This document shows positions 1 to 9,208 of a stretch of DNA of 64,000 bases, piece after piece. The DNA is from Asparagopsis taxiformis. Lineage: Eukaryota; Rhodophyta; Florideophyceae; Bonnemaisoniales; Bonnemaisoniaceae. A model generated the notes under the pieces. It ran no database searches. It was given only the letters and a program-made list of their open reading frames with translations, and was not told the origin of the DNA. The stretch lies in the NCBI GenBank assembly GCA_030407315.1, contig JALQPE010001976.1, forward strand, positions 82,301-146,300, written 5' to 3'. A program made the translations under genes and the position numbers. The stretch's first letter is position 1. Every line of letters starts with the position of its first letter.

Positions 1-14
1 GTGCACCTGCGCAG

Positions 15-1892
15 ATGGAAATATCCGCAGCAGTGCCAAACAATGGCAGCGAGGATATAGAAGAGGATAGTCTGGAGCCACAGAGGAAGAAGGCTAGGCT
101 GGAGCGCGGTGGTGGAGAGGACGATAATGCGGCGGTTGCTAGCGAAACAGCAACAAGAGAAGGTGCGGCCGAGGATGACGCTATGGAGGTTGACACTGTA
201 TCGCCTACAGAAGCACCGCTCGTTGACGTCGGAAAGGAATCCAAGCCGGAATATGTCACCAAGCTGGAAGCTGTGATGGGGCGTTACATTCACACTGTGA
301 ATTGTGACGCCACTGATGTAGCCAAAGAGGTGGAGGACAAAATTAGTTTCCTGGAAGATGGCGTGTTGGAGGACAGTGTTCAGCTTGTGCTCACTGATCC
401 TCCATTCAACACGAGGCGGGAAGGCGGCAGAGAAAACTCGGAGTACGATATTCTGGAGCCGGAAGAGTTGGCGAGTGTTGCGTGTGAAATAGTTCGAGTT
501 CTTCGGCCTGGCGGTCATGCTCTAATCTATTCCAGCGTGCGCCAACTCGTGGCATGGATGGATGCAATCAGAAATGCCGAGCCTGGCAAGATGATTGTGG
601 ACAGTGTTCCAGTCGTGCTATCTCGCCGACCACACAGCTTTACGTCCAATCCATCGACGAAAACGTGCACACTGCATAATATGCACGATTTCGTTATCCA
701 TGCGTATAAGCGGGGGAAGGGTATGGCTGCATACGATATGGTGGATTACAGGTTGCACAATCCGGACATATCGAGGCACCCTGGGTTCACCAACGCGATT
801 GACAACGTTCCGAGGTTGTCGGCTGGTGAAGCTCAATACGATGGGCAGAACAACCGACTGCGCCATGAGCAGAAGGCGTTGACCACTCTTCGTGAGCTTC
901 TGGAACGATTTTCGAAGCAGAACGATATCGTGATGGATTTCTTCTCGGGAACATACAGCACAGCCATAGCGTGTATGACGTTGAGGGATGGTACGTATCG
1001 TCGGTTCATTGGGTGTGAGAAGGAAAAAAGGTGCCACGATGCATCGCAGGAGTGGATACTGCATGCTTTCGTCAGTGAGGTGAAAGCCGGGCGATATGGG
1101 GGGATCTTGCAGCGTGAGGTGGAGAGTATTCTTGGGGACGAGTCGGTACCGGTCACAGGAAAAGCTCCAAGGCTTCGTCAGAAGCACATCTCAGATGCAC
1201 CAGAAGGTTTACCTGCTGTGACAGCATTGCCGAACCATCTGCTTGTGTTCGTTGCGTCAATGAAGAAGGACGGTTCTATGCTTCACAGATTGAGCGGGGT
1301 GCCTATGGACCAGTGGCCGGCCGAGGACATGCACTCGTTTTGGAGCATAGACCCGGACGCGATTCTGGCTGCTGATGCCGCATTCTACGGTGTCTATGTT
1401 TCGCAATCGGAGGTAAGAGGTGGTGGGTTTGGCGTATTCGCGGCGAAGAAACTGAAGAAGGGGACGGTCATTGGCTGGTACAACGGGACGATTTTCTATG
1501 CGAAGATTCGAGACTCGGAACCGCAGAGATCAGTGATGTACGGCCCGGAAGGATTTGGGTGCACAGGACAGAGGTTCCAGGACTACAACATGGAATTGGA
1601 AACCACGTACATAGGGAGGGGTGCACCTGTTCGGAAGGTCTGGCTCGTTCCAGCGGTCTATAATTGTACCAGCTACCTCAATGATTGTCGGGTCATTGAC
1701 GGAACGGAGAAAGCGACCGAGGTGAGTCGAACACAGTCAGCCGAGTTTCGACAAGGCGATGCCATAGACAAACCGGACTTTGCTTCGAATATCAAGAATC
1801 CCCATGCTGTCAAGGTCGTTCTGACCAGAGACGTTGAAGCTGATGAGGAGATATTTGCTGACTATGGTAGAAAATATTGGCCAGCTAACTGA
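15..1892 (+). CDS. Beta-class DNA methyltransferase fused to a C-terminal SET domain
   Basis: The 625-aa protein starts at the first ATG visible, only 14 bases into the window, so an earlier start or exon cannot be excluded. Residues 1-80 are acidic and disordered with a basic patch (QRKKARLE) like a nuclear signal. An amino-methyltransferase follows: catalytic motif DPPF at residues 128-131, LRPGG at 163-167, and an SAM-binding motif I (DFFSGTYST) at 308-316. The order motif IV, target region, motif I is that of beta-class N6-adenine/N4-cytosine methyltransferases. A SET domain occupies about 468-618: RGGGFGVFA at the start, a divergent SYLNDC in place of the usual NH-S-C, and EIFADYG at the end. 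The known family roles are DNA amino-methylation and protein-lysine methylation; activity of either half here is not shown. It is the only plus-strand gene of DT1 and is followed by palindrome arrays shared with the other cargo genes. Confidence 0.82.
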   Translation: MEISAAVPNNGSEDIEEDSLEPQRKKARLERGGGEDDNAAVASETATREGAAEDDAMEVDTVSPTEAPLVDVGKESKPEYVTKLEAVMGRYIHTVNCDATDVAKEVEDKISFLEDGVLEDSVQLVLTDPPFNTRREGGRENSEYDILEPEELASVACEIVRVLRPGGHALIYSSVRQLVAWMDAIRNAEPGKMIVDSVPVVLSRRPHSFTSNPSTKTCTLHNMHDFVIHAYKRGKGMAAYDMVDYRLHNPDISRHPGFTNAIDNVPRLSAGEAQYDGQNNRLRHEQKALTTLRELLERFSKQNDIVMDFFSGTYSTAIACMTLRDGTYRRFIGCEKEKRCHDASQEWILHAFVSEVKAGRYGGILQREVESILGDESVPVTGKAPRLRQKHISDAPEGLPAVTALPNHLLVFVASMKKDGSMLHRLSGVPMDQWPAEDMHSFWSIDPDAILAADAAFYGVYVSQSEVRGGGFGVFAAKKLKKGTVIGWYNGTIFYAKIRDSEPQRSVMYGPEGFGCTGQRFQDYNMELETTYIGRGAPVRKVWLVPAVYNCTSYLNDCRVIDGTEKATEVSRTQSAEFRQGDAIDKPDFASNIKNPHAVKVVLTRDVEADEEIFADYGRKYWPAN

Positions 1893-2197
1893 GCTACTTT
1901 GATAGATTTGAGTAAACACGCATTGACAGAGACAATAGACTGTGCATCATCTTCCAAGAGCGCTAGATATTATAGACTACACTACAACAATCGTGACATG
2001 ACTGCAGGAAGGCATCTGCGGCCTGGAGTGCAAACTATCCACTTTTCAACTGCTATACCTATGGATACGAAAGGGAGAGAAACTAGAAAGATGTGAGTGC
2101 GAAATTGTGTAGCAACGCAGCATGTAGAACACCAGTAACAGAGCGATGTAGGAGAAGCAGTCACCCCATTACAGTGCGGGCCGTTTACCGGGGATGC
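1893..2197. other. 3' flank of the methyltransferase-SET gene
   Basis: About 300 bases of A/T-leaning DNA with no credible gene. The last part carries the conserved lead-in to a palindrome array (CCGTTTACCGGGGATGCT), which also precedes arrays elsewhere in DT1 and DT2. No polyadenylation signal could be assigned with confidence. Confidence 0.6.
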
Positions 2198-2598
2198 TGA
2201 CAGCAAAGTCATCGTTACGATGACTTTGCTGTAAGAAAACAAATCATTACAGCAGCCATGATTTCTTTACCGGGTAAAAAAATTGTGGCCGCTGTAATGA
2301 AACGTTTTCTTACAGCAAAGTCATCGTAACGATGACTTTGCTGTAAGAAAGCAAAACATTACAGCGGCCACAATTTTTTACCCGGTAAAATTTCTTGCTG
2401 ATTTTTTACCCGGTAAAAAATTCTTTGGCCACTGCAAGGAAACGGTTCCTTACAGCAAAGTCATCGTTACGATGACTTTGCTGTAAGAAAACGTTTCATT
2501 ACAGCGGCCACAATTTTTTTACCCGGTAAAGAAATCGTGGCTGCTGTAATGATTTGTTTTCTTACAGCAAAGTCATCGTAACGATGACTTTGCTGTAA
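2198..2598. repeat. Palindrome array 1 (four 37-nt palindromes)
   Basis: Copies of a 37-nt palindrome lie at 2198-2234, 2310-2346, 2450-2486 and 2562-2598. Each has the 18-nt half-site TTACAGCAAAGTCATCGT, one central A or T, and the exact reverse complement. The first copy has TG for TT at its outer edge. Spacers of about 63-103 bases contain a second small palindrome, TTTACCCGGTAAA, and inverted ATTACAGYGGCCA motifs. The array sits between the methyltransferase-SET gene and the first ParB-dioxygenase gene. Confidence 0.95.
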
Positions 2599-2628
2599 GG
2601 AACCCTGGTAAACGGCTTCAGCTGTAAG

Positions 2629-2706
2629 CAGCAGGGAGTTTCGTCCTTCTCCCTTCTTGGTAAAGGTACCTTTACCAAGATGGGAGAAGGACGAAACTCC
2701 CTGCTG
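2629..2706. repeat. 78-bp near-perfect palindrome
   Basis: Two 39-base arms meet at GGTACC, centred between 2667 and 2668, with a single mismatched pair (CCCTTC against GAtGGG). The outer ends are CAGCAGGGAGTTTCG and its complement. The left arm also occurs, without the right arm, after the second array near 3511-3547, so the second arm looks like an inverted copy made next to the first. Confidence 0.93.
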
Positions 2707-3190
2707 TCTCACATGAGAAGCGAAGTGTGAAGTAGGGAACATCACGGGAGGATGGTTTGGACGGCTGTTGGTCGCAAAATCTACTCCTTGTGCCGTGAGC
2801 CACAGCGACCATATGGTACCTGTGCCTCACGGCATAAAATATATATTCAACCCGCCCGGGCGGGAACCGGCGCCGGTTCCGGTGCACTATAGTCGTCAAT
2901 AAGTAGGACTCTAGCTACTCACTATACAACTATAATCGTAAGGTAGGATAGCCTAAGATCGTAGTACGGAAGAGACGGATGGGAGGGTGTGTGTAGAGGA
3001 AAATTAAGGCGGCAGTACGAGTAGCCTATCGTGGTAATAGACGAGTATTTCATTGCGAGAGGGGGCGTGAGGGGGGAAACGAAAGGCGTCAGTCGTCACC
3101 AGAGAGGCTGGGATGCTGAAGGCGGAGTAGAGAAATGGGGGAGAGGGTGAAGCCAGACTGCTTACAGCTTTGGCAGTTCCGGCGGGGTGC
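2707..3190. other. Intergenic module with twin palindromes
   Basis: No gene seen. At 2851-2864 and 2863-2880 two perfect palindromes overlap by two bases (CCCGCCCGGGCGGG and GGAACCGGCGCCGGTTCC), GC-rich islands in A/T-leaning DNA. The text around 2740-2830 and 3100-3190 recurs in diverged form in DT2 (about 26220-26560, 27640-27960 and 28690-29030), so this is a repeated inter-array module of the element family. Confidence 0.65.
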
Positions 3191-3479
3191 TGACAGCAAA
3201 GTCATCGTTACGATGACTTTGCTGTAAGAAAACAAATCATTACAGCAGCCATGATTTCTTTACCGGGTAAAAAAATTGTGGCCGCTGTAATGAAACGTTT
3301 TCTTACAGCAAAGTCATCGTAACGATGACTTTGCTGTAAGAAAGCAAAACATTACAGCGGCCACAATTTTTTACCCGGTAAAATTTCTTGCTGATTTTTT
3401 ACCCGGTAAAAAATTCTTCGGCCACTGCAAGGAAACGGTTCCTTACAGCAAAGTCATCGTTACGATGACTTTGCTGTAA
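3191..3479. repeat. Palindrome array 2 (three 37-nt palindromes)
   Basis: Copies at 3191-3227, 3303-3339 and 3443-3479. Palindromes and spacers match array 1 almost base for base, minus one spacer-palindrome unit, and the downstream GTAAACGGCTTCGGCTGTAAGCAG matches too. The two arrays are therefore a local duplication about 990 bases apart, with loss of one unit. Confidence 0.95.
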
Positions 3480-3984
3480 GGAACCCTGGTAAACGGCTTC
3501 GGCTGTAAGCAGCAGGGAGTTTCGTCCTTCTCTCATCCTGGTAAAGGTAAGAAGCGAAGTTTGAAGTCGGGTAAATTGCTCAGCAAAGGTCTGTACGGCT
3601 GTGAGCAGCTCTCAGGAGTATTTTACCTCACGTGGTCTCTGTTCAGGTTATACCCTGTATATATATAGGTAGCCTAGTGTAGGTGGGAAGATAGACGAAA
3701 ATTCTACAAATAATTTATCACAGTGACGGCTCTCGTAGTCGAAATCTGCGCGTTGTCAAGGGTTGAAACTAGTCTCCCCCTACGGCCTAGCTAGTAAAAT
3801 CATATAACGTTGTAGACTAATATTAAAAAGTAGCAAGCAATCTGCTGAGTAGCACTAAACTATGAGATGAAGGACAGATGTATAGATGAGAACTGAAAAA
3901 TGGGCTAAGGTAACAATGTTGAGATGAGAAAGACAGAACTTTATAGCAGGGAACAGTAGTATAGGTTTTAATACTTCTGATATG
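3480..3984. other. 3' flank of the first ParB-dioxygenase gene
   Basis: A/T-leaning noncoding DNA. The section 3650-3980 recurs, inverted and diverged, after the related pseudogene in DT2 (25325-25600), so it is part of the conserved 3' region of that gene and probably carries its transcript end. No separate gene is seen. Confidence 0.6.
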
Positions 3985-6900
3985 CTATCTATTGCTCCTA
4001 TCGTACTTGTAATATTCGACGGTGTGGATGTGGTCCGTGAGGACGTCCTTCTCCGTCTTCAAGTAGATGTGGCCGCGCGTGGGCAGGCCATAGACTAACT
4101 TCTCGCCTGCAGGAAGATCTCCTCGGCTGAAGCCGACCCCGTAATGGTAAAGGTCACCGCGACCAACCAATACGGAATAGGGTGGCACCCAAAAGATGAG
4201 AGGGGGAACCTTCCACATATCGGCGCCCGGACTGGCCAGGCATACATGACTATAAGGGGCAACTACTATAGAGAACCCATCGGCTCCGCTCGACATCATG
4301 AAATATGATGGAGACGTGGTAGGACTTCCAACACTATTCGTCGCTACCTTGAAGTCCGTGTGCCCATCCTGGTCCGCAGCCCCATCTGCTGTAAGAAGCA
4401 GCCGCAATCCTGTCTTCGGGAAGAAGACAGGATCCTCACCCTCCATTCCCAACTTCAAGAACTCCGCACAAACACCAAGAGCAAGCTCTGCCACCAACTT
4501 GTTCTTATACATCTCCAAATTCCCCTCCTCCAACTTGTCGCACAACTCACGCCGCGGCAGAGAGAGGCGCCCACGACCACCATCGATGCGGTCCTTCGCA
4601 TCACCCACGTTGTGGATGAACTGCCACGGCGAAGGATCGAAGCCGGGCTTTGCGAAAGCTGGCGGCTCGTCCTGTGGCTCCCTGTCGTCATCGTTAGAAT
4701 CAGACTGCTGGGAGGGTTTTTCAACCTCCTCAACCAGCGGGAACTGCCTAGCGAAGTGACCGAACAACTCATGCGTCGCATTACCAGCCGTGGACGATGC
4801 CAACAGGCCTTCCATAACAATAACCCCCAAGTTTTCCAACAATGCCTTCTTCACCGCAAAGTACCTGTCCACCACCGTATCCTCAGCACCCGGCGATGCA
4901 GCTGCCTGGAATGCTGCCGCCCTCATTTCCGCCCGAACCGTCTCCACCGTCGTACTTTCCATATAGTACTTCATCCGGCTGCCAGACGCAATTGCGCTGG
5001 GGAGAACGGCGGCCACATTCTCATCGACGATGCTGTCGGGAATGGGATTCTCCTGGGCGTCGTCGAACTGGAGAACCGGCTCCCGAGAGCGACCTCGGGA
5101 AGCCGACTTGGATTTCTTTGACGACGACTTTGATGAAGTCTCACCGAGCCTTCTCTTTTTGGTAGAAGGCTCGGGCGTCGCAGAAGCGGCTTCCAAGTTA
5201 CGCTTCCCGAGGATGGAGTTTTCACCCGCATCCTCGGGGGCGCTCTCCAGCTCGACGACCTCCACAGCACCACCCGCCGTTCCACCACGACCGGAACGAC
5301 TCGCTTGCAGGCGGGTACTCCTTCTGGGCATCACTTTCCTCCCAGAAGTTTCCACTCCGGGCGGTGCAGAATCACTGACTTCAATGACATCTTCGTCAGG
5401 ATCTGCACCGCCCTTCGCACTGCTGCCCTCGACCACATTCTCGGGAGTAGGGCCCTCCGTCGAAATCCTCGCAACCGTCTTCTGTCCAACCCCACCGGAT
5501 GGTGAAGGGACGAAGCTGTCATCGCTGGAGCTTCCCGAACTGCTAGCAGATGCAGAACGGGAAGCTTCGACAGCGGGGGCCGGAGCAGCAGGGTGCTGCT
5601 CGGCAGCCGGAGTCGCAGGCTCAGGCTGCGAAGCCGGTGAGACCTGCTCCTGCGCGGCTTGGACAGGACGGTTGGGGGTACCAGTCCCGGCGTGGGAAAC
5701 TGGACCAGAGCGTTCGCTGCCATCCTGGGGACCACGCGCAGTCGGCTTGACCGGGGTCACCGCAGGGGAGGATGCAGACACGGCAGGGGTAGAGACAGGA
5801 ACAGGGGCAACCTCGGAATTGCTGGAAGATTCCAGTTGAGGTGGTGGGGGCAAAGGAATGGAGGATGAAGGGATGGGCAAGGAATTGGAAGAGGAAGGGA
5901 TGGGGGCATCATCACCACATGTGGCTGGGAGCGCAGCATGTGGGATGTCTGGGTACATCGCGTGAAAGCGTTTCCGCATTTGCATGTCGCGGTACCCAGT
6001 GACGCGCAGGAGCATTTTCCTGGCGTCCTTCCCGAAGACAGACTTCTTACGGGGAAAAATATTTTCGTAACTGTAACCATCGGGGGGGCCTTCCTTGGGA
6101 CGGAAGTCTGCCCAGCACCCCTTCTTGGGGACCATCTGAGCAAGAACTTCGACAACGCGCGAGCGAATGTCGAAGCTCTTGCTCGGGTCACCCCGGCTGG
6201 GAATTGACCCATCCAGCATCCTCAACACATCCGACACGTTCCAGTACTCGGCCACCTCCTTCACGTACCCGAAGATTTCCAACAAACCAGCAATCCATTC
6301 CTGCCCAATGGTACCAACCGAGTACGGTTTCAGCCCGGCCGACCGACGGCTACAAGTGTAGCGCGCCGTCATCTCCAGGATGAAACACTTCTGCACATCC
6401 GGAGCACTCCTGAACGACCCATTGAACAACAAGTTCACCGTACAACCAGCCAGATCCTCGGTCGAAGAGAACTGCACGAACTCCGGCCTGTTCGGGATGC
6501 TCGACCAGTACTTGAAAGCAGGGCTTTCAATGGTCTTGAACCCTCGCGCGATCGAGACGTAGCGCATGAGCTGTCTCGGACGAATCCAGCTCAGCGCTTT
6601 CCGTTCTTTTATGTATTGAACGGTCGGCTCGATCTTCTTCTTTCCCAGGCGGTGGATATTGATGAACTCCATCACAGAGCACACATTGTCAGCAACTGTT
6701 ACCTCGCTGACATTGTGGGTGTGGAAGTTCATCAGCCGTGAAAGCGGGAGTACTTCTTCGGAGCAGAAGACATCCCGGCCAAGCCGAGTCGGTGGGAGGA
6801 GAAAGTCGACTGGAATAGTTCCAAAGCGACGGTAGATGTCAGACTTGACAAACTCCTCCCACTCTGGACTGTCCTTCGCAGGAGCAGGTCCAGCCGACTC

Positions 6901-7632
6901 GAGAATGGCCTTCAACGCGGTCACTCGGTGAGATCCATCGACATATTGCAGTCGTACTTTTGCATTGGAATCAATCACCTCGCAGACGGACACGCGTGAA
7001 GCAATCACGGAAAATCCCTGAGTGAGAAACGTTTTCTTCAACTCATCAACGCGATGCGGCCTGACCACCCTGGACACGACTGCCGGAGGAGAAACATCCA
7101 GGGGGGAAATGAAGACTGGAATGTTTCGGCAGCTCTCCGGACTTATGTCGTAGTCCACATCCACCGGGATGGGCACTGTGCCAGGGTAGGCCAGCCTGGT
7201 GCTGCGGAGAGGCTTGTTCGGTACGATGTCACGAGCGTTGTGATCATCGACCTTCTCCGCATCCTCTGCCAAGTCGCTGCCGGACGCGATGATCATGTCC
7301 GGAGCAGGCGAGCTGGGCAGAGGAGCACCAGATCCCTCGACGGCTGGCGCCGCTTCGGCAGATTGAGCCGGAAGCGGAGTTGCGGGAACGCCAGCGTCGA
7401 TTGTCGGGACAACCGCGGGATCGGAAGCGGAAGGGGGGGAGGGGACGGGCTTAGGTGCTGGGCTGAGCTGGGTCAGCGCTGCAGCAGCTTCGCAAACGTC
7501 CATGGGGACAGGGGGGGCCAGAGAAGGAGAAGGAGAGGGAGAAGGAGAGGGAGAAGGAGTGGGAGAATCGTTGTCACGGCGGCTGGCAGAGCGCACCTGG
7601 CGGTCGAAAGCGTTGGGGGATTGTTGAGCCAT
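3985..7632 (-). CDS. ParB-like domain protein with C-terminal 2OG-Fe(II) dioxygenase-like domain, paralog 1
   Basis: The 1,215-aa protein uses the ATG at 7632 (MAQQSP); the open frame runs upstream only through a non-ATG pyrimidine-rich leader. After a Ser/Pro-rich N-terminus with an SP dipeptide run, a ParB/sulfiredoxin-fold-like domain covers about residues 170-330, with the signature VDGSHRVTAL (VDGSHR at 231-236). A region shared with paralog 2 follows (YWSSIP; EMTA), then a long disordered stretch with a basic nuclear-type patch (KKRRLG), then a C-terminal domain with HTD (H1091, D1093), GDLYHYG (H1163) and RGHIYL (R1186). The HxD...H...R layout and the GD-xx-H-x-G context suggest a double-stranded beta-helix dioxygenase. 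Oxidation of DNA or protein is not shown. It lies between palindrome arrays in a transposon that also carries a DNA methyltransferase, which makes a modified base or histone a reasonable substrate guess. Confidence 0.78.
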   Translation of the reverse strand: MAQQSPNAFDRQVRSASRRDNDSPTPSPSPSPSPSPSLAPPVPMDVCEAAAALTQLSPAPKPVPSPPSASDPAVVPTIDAGVPATPLPAQSAEAAPAVEGSGAPLPSSPAPDMIIASGSDLAEDAEKVDDHNARDIVPNKPLRSTRLAYPGTVPIPVDVDYDISPESCRNIPVFISPLDVSPPAVVSRVVRPHRVDELKKTFLTQGFSVIASRVSVCEVIDSNAKVRLQYVDGSHRVTALKAILESAGPAPAKDSPEWEEFVKSDIYRRFGTIPVDFLLPPTRLGRDVFCSEEVLPLSRLMNFHTHNVSEVTVADNVCSVMEFINIHRLGKKKIEPTVQYIKERKALSWIRPRQLMRYVSIARGFKTIESPAFKYWSSIPNRPEFVQFSSTEDLAGCTVNLLFNGSFRSAPDVQKCFILEMTARYTCSRRSAGLKPYSVGTIGQEWIAGLLEIFGYVKEVAEYWNVSDVLRMLDGSIPSRGDPSKSFDIRSRVVEVLAQMVPKKGCWADFRPKEGPPDGYSYENIFPRKKSVFGKDARKMLLRVTGYRDMQMRKRFHAMYPDIPHAALPATCGDDAPIPSSSNSLPIPSSSIPLPPPPQLESSSNSEVAPVPVSTPAVSASSPAVTPVKPTARGPQDGSERSGPVSHAGTGTPNRPVQAAQEQVSPASQPEPATPAAEQHPAAPAPAVEASRSASASSSGSSSDDSFVPSPSGGVGQKTVARISTEGPTPENVVEGSSAKGGADPDEDVIEVSDSAPPGVETSGRKVMPRRSTRLQASRSGRGGTAGGAVEVVELESAPEDAGENSILGKRNLEAASATPEPSTKKRRLGETSSKSSSKKSKSASRGRSREPVLQFDDAQENPIPDSIVDENVAAVLPSAIASGSRMKYYMESTTVETVRAEMRAAAFQAAASPGAEDTVVDRYFAVKKALLENLGVIVMEGLLASSTAGNATHELFGHFARQFPLVEEVEKPSQQSDSNDDDREPQDEPPAFAKPGFDPSPWQFIHNVGDAKDRIDGGRGRLSLPRRELCDKLEEGNLEMYKNKLVAELALGVCAEFLKLGMEGEDPVFFPKTGLRLLLTADGAADQDGHTDFKVATNSVGSPTTSPSYFMMSSGADGFSIVVAPYSHVCLASPGADMWKVPPLIFWVPPYSVLVGRGDLYHYGVGFSRGDLPAGEKLVYGLPTRGHIYLKTEKDVLTDHIHTVEYYKYDRSNR

Positions 7633-7866
7633 TGCTTTGGTGAGTGATTGACAAACGAAGAGTGAAAGATTGAGAAAGAGAGAAGAAGATCTGAACGACA
7701 AGCTGTTTTGCTGCGTAAGCTGAGTAAGATAGGCGAAACTTAGAGATCTGACATATTCCTATTAGTATACACCCTGGTAATGATATTCAGCGGTTGACCA
7801 ATCCGAACCTTCCACATCACTTTTCGTTGTACGACAATTACAGCTCAGGCAGTTTACCAAGGATCC
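7633..7866. promoter_or_regulatory. Upstream region of paralog 1
   Basis: On the minus strand the 70 bases before the ATG at 7632 are rich in TTCTTC/CTCTTTCTC pyrimidine tracts, typical of a leader. Further upstream is A/T-rich DNA with no clear TATA box, then palindrome array 3. Any promoter must lie between the array and the gene; this is inference from position. Confidence 0.35.
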
Positions 7867-8130
7867 TTACAGCAAAGCCATCGTTACGATGACTTTGCTG
7901 TAAGGAAACGTTTCATTACAGAGGCCAGGAATTTTTTTACCGGGTAAAGAAATCATGGCCACTGTAATGTTTTGTTTCCTGACAGCAAAGTCATCGTTAC
8001 GATGACTTTGCTGTAAGAAAACGTTTTCATTACAGCGGCCAGGAATTTTTTTACCGGGTAAAGAAATCATGGCCACTGTAATGAAACCTTTCCTTACAGC
8101 AAAGTCATCGTAACGATGACTTTGCTGTAA
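7867..8130. repeat. Palindrome array 3 (three 37-nt palindromes)
   Basis: Copies at 7867-7903 (one substitution, GCC for GTC), 7980-8016 (TG for TT at its edge) and 8094-8130. Spacers carry TTTACCGGGTAAA and the GGCCA/TGGCC pair. The array ends with CATCCCTGGTAAACTGC, the standard array exit seen in DT2. Confidence 0.94.
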
Positions 8131-8731
8131 GCATCCCTGGTAAACTGCTCCATCTGTAAGCCGTTGGTCTCAACCCTCGCTCTCGTTTCTGTTGTCCTCC
8201 TTCATCATCTCCACCTACCTTCCCCCTACACACCACCTCTCTAATGTCACTCTACCCACCCTTTGGTGCATGAAATATTTTCTTACCACTGCCATAGTCT
8301 ACACATACTGCTGCCTTCATACCTCTGCATGCCTACCCTTCAATCTTTCTTCCATCTTTCTCTACCGTGCTAGGCTTAGACCATGCTCTGTGCACATCTG
8401 ACTTACTTAATATCATTGTATAGCTAGAAACTAGAATAATAATTACATCACTAGAGTACACTGCAAATGTTAGTAACTATGGTTGGTGTGGTACACAACA
8501 CCCTAACTCCTTCATGAGTAAACTTTGCGCACAGAACCGTTCAATACCAGGTAGTGCAGCCAGCGCAAACCAGGCTTGCACGACGCAGAGTGCTCCCCAG
8601 AGCCGTCAACAGTCGTCCAAACCATCGTTGTACGATGTTCCCGGCTCCACACTTCCCTTCTCACCCTTCCCAGGGTGGGAGACGGACGAAACTCCCAACC
8701 GCTTACAGCCGAAGCCGTTTACCCGGGATGC
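8131..8731. other. Inter-array module between paralogs 1 and 2
   Basis: No gene seen. The text from 8140 to 8400 is the diverged reverse complement of 27060-27310 in DT2, showing a shared ancestral intergenic segment. The stretch 8480-8730 holds another copy of the module that leads into an array (CCGTTTACCCGGGATGCTTACAG). Confidence 0.65.
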
Positions 8732-8957
8732 TTACAGCAAAGTCATCGTTACGATGACTTTGCTGTAAGGAAAGGTTTGATTACAGTGGTGAGAAAATTT
8801 TACCGGGTAAAAAAATCAGCAAGAATTTTTTACCCGGTAAAAAATTGTGGCCGCTGTAATGATTTGATTTCTTACAGCAAAGTCATCGTTACGATGACTT
8901 TGCTGTAAGAAATCAAATCATTACAGCAAAGTCATCGTAACGATGACTTTGCTGTCA
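8732..8957. repeat. Palindrome array 4 (three 37-nt palindromes)
   Basis: Copies at 8732-8768, 8872-8908 and 8921-8957. The last two are separated by only 12 bases, the closest spacing in the window, and the last ends TCA instead of TAA. Spacers include TTTACCGGGTAAA and TTTACCCGGTAAA. Confidence 0.94.
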
Positions 8958-9208
8958 GCACCCCAGCGAAACTGCATCATCTGTAAGCCTTCCTCACCTC
9001 AATGTTGTAACCAAAGACGACTGCGATATTACCTTGTTCTATTCTAGTAGTGCCCACCATAGTTTCCTCCCCTTCTCATATTAAATTGAGTATTGTATAT
9101 CTCTCGACCCGTCTACATACGCAAACGTCATGTACTAGCCTAACTTTCATCGTTTACTTGAAGGCGGCCTTGATGCCTGCCATAGAATGCTATTAAGAAC
9201 TAATTTCA
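8958..9208. other. 3' flank of paralog 2
   Basis: About 250 bases of A/T-leaning DNA between array 4 and the stop codon of the next minus-strand gene. Nothing else recognised; it presumably holds that gene's transcript end. Confidence 0.5.

Noticed and set aside
7633..7701. Extended N-terminus of paralog 1 up to 7701
   Set aside because: The upstream in-frame start is TTG and the segment is a pyrimidine-rich leader; the first ATG is at 7632.
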